A DNA stretch of 38,472 nucleotides, from positions 1 to 38,472 of IMG/VR virus record IMGVR_UViG_3300037258_000232; one strand, written 5' to 3'. Within the stretch, counting starts at the first letter, position 1. Every line of letters starts with the position of its first letter. Of the stretch, positions 22,124 through 30,880 are shown piece by piece. The notes beneath the pieces were generated by a model that did no database searches, had not been told where the DNA came from, and saw nothing but the letters and a program-made list of their open reading frames with translations. The position numbers and the translations under genes were made by a program. This stretch comes from a virus.

Positions 22124-24218
22124 GTCTATTTATGGCAATGTTATTAGCTCCCCAATCATCAGCGCCAATGGCGGCCTGGATACCCGTTTGCCTCAAGATG
22201 CTGCGCCCAACACCTTTTCTGAGGGCCAAAATGTCTCTGTCACTACGCAGGGGCTACTGACATTTCGCCCAGGAAAGAAAAAGTGGCTGCCAGATACGGT
22301 AGGTACCGTTTACCAGGTCTATCCAGCTTTTTACAATAATGATATTTTCTACTTTGTTTGTGACGATGGCTTAGTGAAATACTGCCAAGAGGGTGATACG
22401 GAGTGGACCGACTGTGGTGGCGCTAACGATATCACTACTGGCACAGGCATCCGTTACCAATTTATTCATGCCGAAAACAAACTTTATGTGGCTAACGGCC
22501 ACGATACCAGTATGTATGTTGACCTTACGACTATGGATGTGGTGGTCTTTGAGCCTGTTGTGGACCCGACAAATGCACCTACAGCAGCTGCTTTCGGTTC
22601 AGGCTTGACTTACGCAACCAGCTCAGGTGGCAGCACACCTTACCCGATTTATTACTCGATTACTTTTAACGGAGCCATTGGTGAAACCACTAATAGCCCG
22701 ATTTTGAGTGGTTTCGTGTCCATAGACCGCACTAGCTGGGATGGCACTAATGATTACGGGCTTACTATAACTCGCAATAACACCACGCCAGCCAATGCCA
22801 CCAGCTGGAACTTGTATGTGGCTAGTGCTTCCAGCACAGGCTCGATTACTAATGACGATATGCTCTTGCTGGCCGCTGGCCTGCCGATTGACACGACCAC
22901 ATTCCAAGATAACGGCTCTTTGCAGCCTGACCTTAACCACGGAACGGCTCCAAACGACAACTCTACGGAAGGTTTCGTGGCTACTTATGGTTGTGAAATT
23001 GATGGTCGAGTATTCTTGTGGGGCATTGTTGGTGACGAATATACGCTGAGGATTGGCGGCAATCCAGGCAGCGCCTTTGACTTTACGCCTACCAATGGCG
23101 GTTATGCTTTGACTATGAATGAGGGCACCAACTATTTCCCAACTAATCTGGTGTCATTCCGCAACTCGCAGGGCATACCGAGCCTGACGATGCTTTATTC
23201 CAACACGCAGGGCACCTCAAAACAGGCTGTAATTGAGCAGTCCACGGTCAATTATGGCAACTTCTCGTTTGTTGTCTGGGGTGCGACTGACCAGGGGCGT
23301 AACGTGCCAGCTGGTGCTAGCCCATATGGTGTGTTTGCGTACAACAACTCGCTCTATTTCCCGACCAACAGCGCCGTTATGGAGCTTACTACCAGGCCGA
23401 CCACGCTTAACGTGTTAAGCGTGAATAACATCTCTATCCCGATTTCTAACCTGTACCAGACTATTAATGCCGACAACCTCCCGAATATTGTGGGCTGTGG
23501 CATTGATGACCGTATGTATTTCTCTTGTGCTGTGAACGGCTTTGCCGACAACAATATCATCCTAGTTTATGACTACACTGACCCTAATAACCCTCGCTGG
23601 TATCCGTGGGACATCACTCAGCAGTGGGTGGGTGTTATCTCGCCGCCAAGTAATCAGTGGTTCCTATATGTTTGCCAGGATAACCACATTTTCAAGCTAG
23701 AGCAGGGCTTTGTGGCTCAAGATGAGGATTCCAACGGCATCCCTACGCCATTTGTTTTTGGTGCTACTGGCCCGATGACGGGCACTAATCTCGACCACAG
23801 TGCTTATTTGGCGCTGGTACAGGCTATGTTCTATATGCTGAATGTTGTCGGGGACATAGATATTACCGTAAATTATACGGTCTCCTCGCCGAGTGGCATT
23901 GTGACCCCCAAATCTCGTAGCAAAACGATTAATGGGCCGCAATACGAGGTGAGCGTTGATGGCAACTGGACTGATTACTCGTATCAATTCTTGCCTGCTG
24001 AGGTGGAGTTATTGGGCTGGGGTGAAAATCCAACCTTTAATACCTCTGATGAACAGCAAGCTAGCGCTAACTACCGAAAGCCCGTGCCTGTCAACCAGGT
24101 CGTGAATGAATCTCAGTGGAGTTTTTTGTCTGATATCACAAATGGACCTGTTGCTGCTACCATGCGTGCGGTATCATATGAGGGCGTAAATGTCGGACCT
24201 AAGGCAGATATTCAATAA
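22116..24218 (+). CDS. Tail nozzle / tail tubular B-like protein, 700 aa
   Basis: ATG 22116 overlaps the adaptor stop by eight bases with a GGGGG site. The 700-aa protein is beta-rich throughout. It has an N-terminal NGGLDTRLPQDAAPN then GLLTFRPGKKKW motif, followed by repeated WxxY/YxVxxD-type blades (RYQFIHAENKLYVANGHDTS; SVDRTSW region; EGFVATYGCEIDGRVFLWG; RMYFSCAVNGFADNNIILVY). This composition fits podovirus nozzle or stabilisation proteins that form a beta-propeller tube at the tail tip. Order adaptor-nozzle-portal supports the call. Confidence 0.78.
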   Translation: MAKSIYGNVISSPIISANGGLDTRLPQDAAPNTFSEGQNVSVTTQGLLTFRPGKKKWLPDTVGTVYQVYPAFYNNDIFYFVCDDGLVKYCQEGDTEWTDCGGANDITTGTGIRYQFIHAENKLYVANGHDTSMYVDLTTMDVVVFEPVVDPTNAPTAAAFGSGLTYATSSGGSTPYPIYYSITFNGAIGETTNSPILSGFVSIDRTSWDGTNDYGLTITRNNTTPANATSWNLYVASASSTGSITNDDMLLLAAGLPIDTTTFQDNGSLQPDLNHGTAPNDNSTEGFVATYGCEIDGRVFLWGIVGDEYTLRIGGNPGSAFDFTPTNGGYALTMNEGTNYFPTNLVSFRNSQGIPSLTMLYSNTQGTSKQAVIEQSTVNYGNFSFVVWGATDQGRNVPAGASPYGVFAYNNSLYFPTNSAVMELTTRPTTLNVLSVNNISIPISNLYQTINADNLPNIVGCGIDDRMYFSCAVNGFADNNIILVYDYTDPNNPRWYPWDITQQWVGVISPPSNQWFLYVCQDNHIFKLEQGFVAQDEDSNGIPTPFVFGATGPMTGTNLDHSAYLALVQAMFYMLNVVGDIDITVNYTVSSPSGIVTPKSRSKTINGPQYEVSVDGNWTDYSYQFLPAEVELLGWGENPTFNTSDEQQASANYRKPVPVNQVVNESQWSFLSDITNGPVAATMRAVSYEGVNVGPKADIQ

Positions 24219-24221
24219 ATC

Positions 24222-24230
24222 TGATAGAAT
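24222..24230 (+). promoter_or_regulatory. Extended -10 TGATAGAAT, six bases before portal ATG
   Basis: TG-A-TAGAAT starts four bases after the nozzle stop. The six-base gap to ATG 24237 and lack of a ribosome site predict a leaderless portal transcript. Confidence 0.6.
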
Positions 24231-24236
24231 AAGCTT

Positions 24237-25988
24237 ATGGCAACTAAACAAGACACTCCAACGGATACAACGCCAGACGAAATGGATGCTAGTGACCTCC
24301 TCAATGAGTGGCTGTTAGATTCTCAGTGGCGCTATAACTTTACGATTGATTATATGACGCTAGCCAACTTGGTTGGCGGCGTGGCTATGAACAACGTTAA
24401 AAATGCTCCACGAGTTGGAGACGTTCGGCTTGGTAACGATGTCAAGCAATTACCTCGTGCAAGCATACAGCAGCTTCCGACCTTTGGTGTCCCTGTTAAT
24501 GGCACTCGTCAGAGCGAGAAGTCTGCACTTTGCGAGTATATCGTCAGGCGAGAAATCTTAAATCAGGACCAGCAAGGCATTGGCATTTTGGCTACGGTTC
24601 AGTTGGTGGCCGAGAGTGCTTTGACTTATGGCTGGCAGTCCAGCATGACCGAAATGAACACTCAGGGACGTATGACGACCAATATGACCTTTATTCATTA
24701 CGCAGATATTGCGGTTGAACGTGGTGTTTTGGACTTCTCGAACAGTAGCTACTTCTATGTACGTACTCGTATCTCCAAAACCAAGCTAAAAAACATGATT
24801 GCCAAGCTCAAGAAAAACTCTAAGACCTCGTGGAACGTAGATGCTCTGCAAGAAATGTACGATGCAGGCCCACAGGCTTACTCTTATACTATTAGAGATA
24901 GCTCCGTACCTCAGTTTAATGAGCTGGTGAACAGCGGCAATAATCAGTACAACTTTATCACTCGCTACGGCACTGGTCCGTACTACGACATTGATGTTAT
25001 TAGCCCGAACTCTGATAAAATCCTGCGGCACACAACTTCACGAAGCAAGTTTGGCTATAATCGTGTCACGGCACTCGTGCTTGACCCGAATCCTCTATCG
25101 CCATTTGGCCTTTCACGGGTACGCCAGGCCAGCCCAGCAGCCAATTTCACTAATATCTACCTACAGAGCGTGGCTAAGATGCTTTTGCTTAACGCAGATG
25201 CTCCTGTGGAGGTTCGTGGGCAATATCTTGCTCCAGTGCGCCTGAGACGGGGTGCTAAGTGGGAAACTCTTGACCCTAACGCTAGTGTGAACATCAAAGA
25301 GCTTTCGAACTCTACGCTTGAGCAGTTCCAAGAAGTGCTGGAGTACAGCGAGGGCCAGGTGGACAGCGTTATGGGCGTGTCGCCAGCCACCGCTAGCGGC
25401 CAAAGTTCGGCCTACGTGAACACTGTCCAGGCACAAGCTCAACAGGCCATGCAGGACAGCCAAACTACTCAGTTTACCAACGTGCTTGAGAACTATATTC
25501 GTCAATACGTGCTTACAGCGCTTGACCTCTACATCAGCGAGCAACAGGGTGAGGGCACTATTATTATTGATGACACGGCCAAAGACATCATCAACAACTT
25601 ACAGCCAACTGACCCTCAGACTGGCAAGCCGATTCCTAAGGTCGGCCCAAACAACGAATACAACATTAACTGGGACGACTTTTATGAGGCTATTCAGACT
25701 TGGACTGTAGACATTGACCTCTCAATGGGCCAAAAGGCTGCTAACAAAGATGATATCGCACAACTACAAGATGAGTTGACTGTGCTACGACAAACTTCTA
25801 ACCCCAATGACCCAGTAGCTCAGGACAACGCTAATAAGATTGAGCAGGTGCTTTTGCAAAAGACTGCTCCTGAGATTAGTAACATGGCTAGTCCCCCAAG
25901 TTTTCAACCTAGCGCACCAGGCGTAACCCCAGGCTCCCCTGTCGCAGCTGCTCCAGGTGCTGCACCAGGCGTTCCTCAGCAACAATAA
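24237..25988 (+). CDS. Portal protein, 583 aa
   Basis: The 583-aa protein matches phage portals in size, composition and features. It has a helical N-terminal clip region, central wing (FGYNRVTALVLDPNPLSPFG, LSRVRQASPAANFTNIYLQS), the long stem helix segment rich in Gln/Ala (NTVQAQAQQAMQDSQTTQFT, LENYIRQYVLTALDLYISEQ), and a disordered Pro/Ala C terminus (PSAPGVTPGSPVAAAPG). Portals form the dodecameric vertex for DNA packaging. It is followed by a leaderless HNH gene and then scaffold and terminase genes. Family identity is by pattern, not alignment. Confidence 0.82.
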   Translation: MATKQDTPTDTTPDEMDASDLLNEWLLDSQWRYNFTIDYMTLANLVGGVAMNNVKNAPRVGDVRLGNDVKQLPRASIQQLPTFGVPVNGTRQSEKSALCEYIVRREILNQDQQGIGILATVQLVAESALTYGWQSSMTEMNTQGRMTTNMTFIHYADIAVERGVLDFSNSSYFYVRTRISKTKLKNMIAKLKKNSKTSWNVDALQEMYDAGPQAYSYTIRDSSVPQFNELVNSGNNQYNFITRYGTGPYYDIDVISPNSDKILRHTTSRSKFGYNRVTALVLDPNPLSPFGLSRVRQASPAANFTNIYLQSVAKMLLLNADAPVEVRGQYLAPVRLRRGAKWETLDPNASVNIKELSNSTLEQFQEVLEYSEGQVDSVMGVSPATASGQSSAYVNTVQAQAQQAMQDSQTTQFTNVLENYIRQYVLTALDLYISEQQGEGTIIIDDTAKDIINNLQPTDPQTGKPIPKVGPNNEYNINWDDFYEAIQTWTVDIDLSMGQKAANKDDIAQLQDELTVLRQTSNPNDPVAQDNANKIEQVLLQKTAPEISNMASPPSFQPSAPGVTPGSPVAAAPGAAPGVPQQQ

Positions 25989-25993
25989 ATGTG

Positions 25994-26002
25994 TGCTACA
26001 AT
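25994..26002 (+). promoter_or_regulatory. Extended -10 TGCTACAAT, six bases before HNH ATG 26009
   Basis: TG-C-TACAAT lies just after the portal stop; ATG 26009 follows after exactly six bases. There is no ribosome site, so the inserted endonuclease appears to carry its own leaderless promoter. Confidence 0.65.
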
Positions 26003-26008
26003 AAGCAC

Positions 26009-26326
26009 ATGACATCAAAAGAAGCGATAGGTGAGACAAGATATAATACTATTCATCAATGGAATTTGCGCCATTGGAAGAAAATGGGTATCTGTGAAAA
26101 TTGTAAGCAAAGTAAAAAAACTCAGTGGGCTAATATCAGTGGAGAATATAAGCGTGAACTCAATGACTGGGCTGAACTTTGTGCAGCCTGCCATGCCCTA
26201 ATTGACGGAGGGAGAGGGCGTAAACGACTTCTTGTTCGGCTGAAATGTTTGGTTGATAACTGTGAAAAAAGCTCTCGTGCACTAAGGTTATGCCAGCAAC
26301 ATTACGATTTACAGCGTAGAGGTTGA
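26009..26326 (+). CDS. HNH-type endonuclease, 105 aa
   Basis: With ATG 26009 (rather than 25991, which would overlap the -10 box) the protein has 105 aa. CENCK (about 30-34) and ELCAACHALID (about 61-71) supply two zinc-binding pairs around a degenerate HNH core. A C-terminal C-x4-C, then LCQQHYDLQ forms a second knuckle like the N-terminal knuckle of the 5069-5608 endonuclease (GLCSKHY). It sits between portal and the next structural gene, a typical homing insertion site. The canonical first His of HNH is not obvious, so activity is uncertain. Confidence 0.7.
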   Translation: MTSKEAIGETRYNTIHQWNLRHWKKMGICENCKQSKKTQWANISGEYKRELNDWAELCAACHALIDGGRGRKRLLVRLKCLVDNCEKSSRALRLCQQHYDLQRRG

Positions 26327-26350
26327 CACGCAAAATGGTTATGATATCAT
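26323..26350 (+). promoter_or_regulatory. Promoter TTGACA-16-TATCAT for scaffold-terminase block
   Basis: TTGACA (26323-26328) and TATCAT (26345-26350) are 16 bases apart, giving a leader of about 16 bases with AGGA before ATG 26373. It begins within the stop of the HNH gene. Confidence 0.65.
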
Positions 26351-26372
26351 CATTCATAGGACATATTTAACT

Positions 26373-26663
26373 ATGGACGATAACGATAGCCAGCTAGATT
26401 ACGTATCTTCGGTTGACCCTTTCACACCTGAGAAAGACGACCCATCTGTTGATGCGCCAGACGAAAAGGCCCTGGAAAGGGTCATGGTTGTGCTGGACGC
26501 ACAAATTAGGCTCTATCATACCATAACTGGTGTTAAACAGTTCTCTGATAAGTTGACTGTTGAGCAAAGATTTGAGCTTTGTGACCAGTACACTAAGCTT
26601 TTGGGCAATCTGGTACTATTAATAAATAACGCCATAGAGGGTATAAAGGAGAAGCAAAAATGA
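26373..26663 (+). CDS. Hypothetical late protein, 96 aa
   Basis: The 96-aa product has an acidic, Asp/Pro-rich N-terminal 35 residues followed by two helices (KALERVMVVLDAQIRLYHTI; FELCDQYTKLLGNLVLLINN). Its TGA overlaps the scaffold ATG (ATGA). The size, helicity and position between portal and scaffold recall small capsid-assembly chaperones. No family was recognised. It is the first gene of the promoter at 26323. Confidence 0.6.
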   Translation: MDDNDSQLDYVSSVDPFTPEKDDPSVDAPDEKALERVMVVLDAQIRLYHTITGVKQFSDKLTVEQRFELCDQYTKLLGNLVLLINNAIEGIKEKQK

Positions 26664-27688
26664 ATCCTAACGATAAGCCAGCGGATGATAACAAAGATAA
26701 CCAGGTAGAGGAATTTAACCCTCAGTCGTTGACTGATTCTCTATTGGCGGCTCATAACGGGGAGGAAATTAAAGCTGATGAAAAAGATAAAGGTGAGGGC
26801 ACGGAGAAGCCTGCTGATGGTGCTGAAAAGCCTGGTGAGGAAAAGCCTGCCGAGGGCGAAGAAAAGCCAGCAGACGGAGCCGATGATAAGCCTAAAGACC
26901 CAGCCGCAGGTGATAAACCTGCTGACGGAGAAGCCGCAGCCGATAAGGAAAAAGGTGACGATGCCGAAAAGGATTCAAAACCTCTAAGCAAAGAGGATAT
27001 CCGTGCTGCCATGCGTGAAGAGCAGCAAGAACGGGAGCAAGCCACTGAGCAGCGCCAGTCTTTCTCTGGGCAGGTGCGCCAAGACCTACGTGAGGCTCTC
27101 AAATTAGACAGTAGCTATACCACTGTCGCTCTGGATGACGGCACTCCAATTAATAGTGTCGAGCAGCTGACTCAAGTTATTAATCCAGCCACTGAGGAGC
27201 CGTATACTCGTGACGAAGCTGCTACGTTGTTACTGGATGCTCGGAAAATTGTGGATGATAATATTGCGGCATACGAAAAGCGTGTTGATGAGCTGACCGA
27301 CATAAATGTTAGCTTCAAAGAAGAAGCTGACGAGATTGATAGACTCTATGGTGATGTCTTAAAAGCATTCCCAGATGTAGCCAAAGACCTACTGGAAGCC
27401 TACCAAAAGACCTTTAAAGTCAGCGCAGACGGTCAATATGTTGAAAACGTGCCCGTCTCACCATTGGCCTTTTACGGTCCTGCGCTACGTCCATTTCGAA
27501 ATGCCACTGACCAGGTTACTCAGAAAGCAGCCGAGGAAAAGGCTGCTGAGGAAAAAGTAGCTAACGATGCCAAAATCAAGGCTGAGCAAGAGGACAGAGG
27601 TGATTTGGGTGGTACAGCCAGTCCTGGTCAGGGCAAGCCTAATCCGTTGGGTGATGCCATAGATAAACATTTAGCGAGTCTTAATTAA
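26660..27688 (+). CDS. Capsid scaffolding protein, 342 aa
   Basis: An AAGGAG site precedes ATG 26660. The 342-aa protein is strongly acidic and low in hydrophobics: residues 20-110 are degenerate Lys/Glu/Pro/Ala repeats (EKPADGAEKPGEEKPAEGEE type). A coiled-coil region rich in Arg/Gln/Glu follows (IRAAMREEQQEREQATEQRQ), and the C terminus is helical with a basic final segment (NPLGDAIDKHLASL). This is the usual profile of phage scaffolds, where the C-terminal helix contacts the coat. It lies between portal and terminase/capsid. It begins MNPN. Confidence 0.72.
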   Translation: MNPNDKPADDNKDNQVEEFNPQSLTDSLLAAHNGEEIKADEKDKGEGTEKPADGAEKPGEEKPAEGEEKPADGADDKPKDPAAGDKPADGEAAADKEKGDDAEKDSKPLSKEDIRAAMREEQQEREQATEQRQSFSGQVRQDLREALKLDSSYTTVALDDGTPINSVEQLTQVINPATEEPYTRDEAATLLLDARKIVDDNIAAYEKRVDELTDINVSFKEEADEIDRLYGDVLKAFPDVAKDLLEAYQKTFKVSADGQYVENVPVSPLAFYGPALRPFRNATDQVTQKAAEEKAAEEKVANDAKIKAEQEDRGDLGGTASPGQGKPNPLGDAIDKHLASLN

Positions 27689-27699
27689 GGAGTAAAATC

Positions 27700-28116
27700 A
27701 TGGACCTACAATCAGTAAAATTCGTAAACATCTACCAAAAAGATAATAAGGGCAAAAATGTAATTGCAGTTATTCCAATTACTAGCCCTCAAAAAATCCG
27801 TGCGTATATTGACTTGGGCGACCTACAGCCTGAGAACTTTGCCAATAACGACCACGGCTGGCGTTTGGACCCTGGAATTACAGCTCAGGTTCGGGATATC
27901 ATGGATGACCCACCTAAGCTGGAGCAAATTGCCAGGGACACTGGACACCCACTCGACCTAATTAAGCCATTCCACGTATTTATGTACGAGGTTCAGCGTA
28001 ACCGTGCGCTAGCTCTCAAAGCTCAAGCTAACTCACTTGACAAGCAAGAAGCTACCACTGAGTACGAGCGTCAGGTTGCCGAGGCACGAGAAAAAACCCT
28101 CAAAGACGAGAAGTAG
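27700..28116 (+). CDS. Hypothetical late protein, 138 aa
   Basis: ATG 27700 has an AAGGAG site. The first half has beta-strand character (SVKFVNIYQKDNKGKNVIAV). A LxDLGDLQPEN segment follows, then a His/Pro turn (GHPLDLIKPFHVFMYEV), and a basic-acidic coiled-coil end (TEYERQVAEAREKTLKDEK). No family was recognised. The position directly before the large terminase allows a packaging accessory or a head-completion role. Confidence 0.6.
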   Translation: MDLQSVKFVNIYQKDNKGKNVIAVIPITSPQKIRAYIDLGDLQPENFANNDHGWRLDPGITAQVRDIMDDPPKLEQIARDTGHPLDLIKPFHVFMYEVQRNRALALKAQANSLDKQEATTEYERQVAEAREKTLKDEK

Positions 28117-28119
28117 TGT

Positions 28120-29499
28120 GTGGAAATCCCTGTACACTACAGGCCCAGACCGTACCAGGCTGAGTTCTTAAAAAATGCACCCCACCACAGATTTATAGTT
28201 CTGGAGTGGGCTAGGCGTAGTGGCAAGGACCTTACTGGCTTTGCCTATGCGGTAACTCGCATGGTGCAAGAGCCAATGGGGGTAATTATCATTTATCCCA
28301 CCAAGACGCAGGGTTACAACTCGTTTTGGAACAACGTAGAAAATGACGGCTTTCGTACTATTGAGCACGTGCCCAAAGAGCTGATAGCCAGTCTCTATTC
28401 GACCTCTGATAACATGAGCATGGTGCTTAAAAATGGCTCAACGCTTACGCTTGTAGGTTCTACCAACAATCCTGAGAGTCTGCGTGGTGCTAACACCAAG
28501 CTTTATATCTTACCTGAGTTCGTGGACCAGCCAGTGGGTGTACTTGGTATTTTGCGACCTATCGTTGCGGCTAACGGAGGGCAAATACTTATCCAGTCAA
28601 CGCCGAAACAAGACGGTATTTCTGGCGGCACGTTTATTAAATTGCTCGAAGCTGCTGAAAAAGACCCCACACAGTACGCCCAGCGAGTAGATGCCACGCA
28701 GTATATGAGTGAGGCTCAGCTACGGCAGGTGCGCTCTGACTATATTACTGAGTACGGCAATGATTTCTTGTATCGCCAGGAGTTCCTGCTAGACGAGGGC
28801 CAAGCGCTGGCTACCAGCTATTATGGTAATTTCATTACTAGAGCCAGAGACCAAAAACGCATTGGCGAATTTCCTCATAAACCAGCGTTGCCTGTGTTTG
28901 TTTCTTACGACCTGGGGCTTAGTGACTCCACAGCTATGCTGTTTTGGCAGTATGAAAAGAAAAAGCTCAATCTTATTGATGCTTACGAGACCCATGATGT
29001 TGGAGACGAGGCGTTAATTAAATATATTAAAGCCAAGCCCTACAACTACGGCTGGCACTTTCTACCGCACGATGGTGCTAAGCGTGACGATAAAGAGGCG
29101 ATTGCTCGTATCCAACACTGGCGTAACGCTGGGATTGTCAATGCTAGCCTGCTTCGAAAGGAAAACAAAGAGGATGGCATTAGGCGTGCCATTGACTTAC
29201 TGAATCAGCCAACCACCACCATAAACAAAGCTACCACCACTGAATTTGTCAGAAAACTAGCACTTTATAAGCGAAAATTCAATCAGTTTACTGGCGACTA
29301 CGAGGGGCCAGAGCACAAAAGCGAATCTCATTACGCTGACTCCTGGCGTTACGTCAATGCCGCTATAGAGCAGGGATTTCGCAAAGACGGTACACCATAT
29401 ATGACATTACCAGGCAAAAAGAAAGAGCTTGAACCTGTGCTAGAGGATGAATGGGGTGATTCTTTCCAGGGTGATGACGATTGGGCCACAGAATTTTAG
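28120..29499 (+). CDS. Large terminase subunit (ATPase-nuclease), 459 aa
   Basis: This protein starts at GTG 28120, three bases after the previous stop and with no clear ribosome site. It has the packaging-motor ATPase motif WARRSGKD (30-37), Walker B-like LYILPEF (128-134) and a downstream STPK (160-163) coupling region. Its RNase H-like nuclease has VSYDLGLSDS (261-270, first Asp) and HYADSWRYV (404-412, last Asp). TerL translocates DNA into the prohead and cuts it. The order portal-scaffold-TerL-capsid is unusual, because TerL normally precedes portal. Confidence 0.93.
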   Translation: MEIPVHYRPRPYQAEFLKNAPHHRFIVLEWARRSGKDLTGFAYAVTRMVQEPMGVIIIYPTKTQGYNSFWNNVENDGFRTIEHVPKELIASLYSTSDNMSMVLKNGSTLTLVGSTNNPESLRGANTKLYILPEFVDQPVGVLGILRPIVAANGGQILIQSTPKQDGISGGTFIKLLEAAEKDPTQYAQRVDATQYMSEAQLRQVRSDYITEYGNDFLYRQEFLLDEGQALATSYYGNFITRARDQKRIGEFPHKPALPVFVSYDLGLSDSTAMLFWQYEKKKLNLIDAYETHDVGDEALIKYIKAKPYNYGWHFLPHDGAKRDDKEAIARIQHWRNAGIVNASLLRKENKEDGIRRAIDLLNQPTTTINKATTTEFVRKLALYKRKFNQFTGDYEGPEHKSESHYADSWRYVNAAIEQGFRKDGTPYMTLPGKKKELEPVLEDEWGDSFQGDDDWATEF

Positions 29500-29506
29500 A
29501 AAAAAT

Positions 29507-29536
29507 TTGCACTTGCAAAATCATTAGTGATATAGT
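29507..29536 (+). promoter_or_regulatory. Major capsid promoter (TTGCAC-18-TATAGT)
   Basis: TTGCAC (29507-29512) and TATAGT (29531-29536) are separated by 18 bases. The mRNA would have a leader of about 50 bases with a TGAGGT ribosome site before ATG 29590 and a strong terminator after the gene. A high-output single-gene unit fits a capsid protein. Confidence 0.7.
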
Positions 29537-29589
29537 ACGAGCGTAAGCATTACGCTTTACACTAAACATTAAAATTTTGAGGTAAGACT

Positions 29590-30450
29590 ATGAATCCTAA
29601 CCAATTTGGCATCAAAACCGCCAATATGCTTGAAAAGCCCCTCAAGCAGCTGAGTGTTGTAACTCAGTATTTGGGCGATAACGGTTACACCTGGACAGGT
29701 GTTTACACCGTTCGTTCTTTGTACTTCAATGATGGTGCTTTGGTGAGCACCAACAACAGTAGCGCCACCGCTACTTGGGGTACGCCTGGTATTTCTAATA
29801 CTTTAGGCAACGACTACACCATTGACTACGATGAGGGTATGATTACCCGTATTCCACGTCAAGCACAGCAAGACGTTCCTATTGATAGCCTCGGCGCTCA
29901 ATGGGCTGCTCAGCAGTTGTCCGATGTGTTTATCCCTGCTCACGATGAGTATTCGTTGAGTAAGATTGAGGCAGCAGTGCCTTTCGCTAACAAGGTCAGC
30001 CTGACCCTCAGTAGCGGTGCCCTCCCAACGGGGCTAAACTTGCTTTTCCAGCAAGCTGTGAACAAGGCTCGTGTCGCTGGTAATCCGAACATGAACAGCA
30101 TGGTTGCATGGGTTTCCTACAACTTCGTTGCTGCGCTTCGTGCTCAGACCAACTACACAGGTTCGAATCTTGGTTTTGCTAACGCTCAAACTGGTCTACT
30201 TGGCAAGTACAACGGTGTCACAACTGTTGAAACCCCAGATGCCTACTTCCTCGCTGGAACGTATGTCATCATCTGTGACAAGCGAGCTGTCATTAACGTG
30301 ACTCCAAAAGTCGCACCTGAGGACTTCCGTATTCTTACGCAAGTTCCAGCCTTTGACGGTATCGAGGTTCAGATTCGTGACCGTGGTGCAACCATTCCGA
30401 TGCTGCGCCGTGTCCAAAACCTGGCTCTCATCTACGCTACCAACTCCTAA
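29590..30450 (+). CDS. Major capsid protein, HK97-fold-like, 286 aa
   Basis: The 286-aa protein is isolated between its own promoter and a strong terminator, as expected for the most abundant virion protein. It has an N-terminal arm, a TWTGVYTVRSLYFNDGALVS beta region, a long helix (QWAAQQLSDVFIPAHDEYSL), and a P-domain-like helical segment (NLLFQQAVNKARVAGNPNMN). A beta-rich C terminus ends with RVQNLALIYATNS. The pattern of spine helix plus beta A-domain fits HK97-fold coats. Identity is by context and composition. It begins MNPN. Confidence 0.8.
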   Translation: MNPNQFGIKTANMLEKPLKQLSVVTQYLGDNGYTWTGVYTVRSLYFNDGALVSTNNSSATATWGTPGISNTLGNDYTIDYDEGMITRIPRQAQQDVPIDSLGAQWAAQQLSDVFIPAHDEYSLSKIEAAVPFANKVSLTLSSGALPTGLNLLFQQAVNKARVAGNPNMNSMVAWVSYNFVAALRAQTNYTGSNLGFANAQTGLLGKYNGVTTVETPDAYFLAGTYVIICDKRAVINVTPKVAPEDFRILTQVPAFDGIEVQIRDRGATIPMLRRVQNLALIYATNS

Positions 30451-30471
30451 GTTAGTAACTAGATAGCACTA

Positions 30472-30498
30472 AGCACCTCTTCAAATGAGGTGCTTTTT
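30472..30498 (+). terminator. Intrinsic terminator after capsid gene
   Basis: A perfect 8-bp GC-containing stem (AGCACCTC / GAGGTGCT, loop of seven bases) is directly followed by five Ts then GTTT. It ends the capsid transcript just before the next promoter. Confidence 0.85.
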
Positions 30499-30512
30499 GT
30501 TTATGGTTATAG

Positions 30513-30518
30513 TATGAT
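30513..30518 (+). promoter_or_regulatory. -10 TATGAT, six bases before ATG 30525
   Basis: TATGAT is exactly six bases before ATG, with no ribosome site, continuing the leaderless pattern. It is not an extended -10 (AG rather than TG upstream), so support is weaker. Confidence 0.45.
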
Positions 30519-30524
30519 AATATT

Positions 30525-30878
30525 ATGAATCCCAATCTCACGTACACTAGGGGCACCACCTACAACCTGACGCATACCTACACAGCGCCTCAGTACCTGG
30601 GAGCAACTCTTATTTTTACAGTAAAGACAGTGCAGAATGACACTGATATTACTGACCTCACCAATGCCGTAATGACTCCAAAAGTTATTGATATGAGTGG
30701 CTCTAGCTTTCCTCAAACCACTCTTATCACGATTGAGCCAGCTGACGTGGCCGTGACTATGCAGCCTGGAAATTATTACTATAGCATCAAAATCATTGAT
30801 ACCCAGGGAGAGGAATATATTGTTGCACAGGGTCGGTTTGCTTTAGTAGCCTACCCCACCAATGATATAACCCCATAA
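30525..30878 (+). CDS. Probable virion / baseplate-like beta-sandwich protein, 117 aa
   Basis: The 117-aa product is almost entirely beta (GTTYNLTHTYTAPQYLGATL, IFTVKTVQNDTDITDLTNAV, NYYYSIKIIDTQGEEYIVAQ, GRFALVAY). This is the pattern of small Ig-like or upper-baseplate-type phage domains that begin near GxTYxxxxxx. It is followed two bases later by the tail-fibre gene and may attach it to the tail. It begins MNPN. Confidence 0.6.
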   Translation: MNPNLTYTRGTTYNLTHTYTAPQYLGATLIFTVKTVQNDTDITDLTNAVMTPKVIDMSGSSFPQTTLITIEPADVAVTMQPGNYYYSIKIIDTQGEEYIVAQGRFALVAYPTNDITP

Positions 30879-30880
30879 TT

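Noticed and set aside
26752-27102. 116-aa minus-strand Ser/Ala/Pro-rich ORF
   Set aside because: It is antisense to the low-complexity Lys/Glu/Pro region of the scaffold gene.
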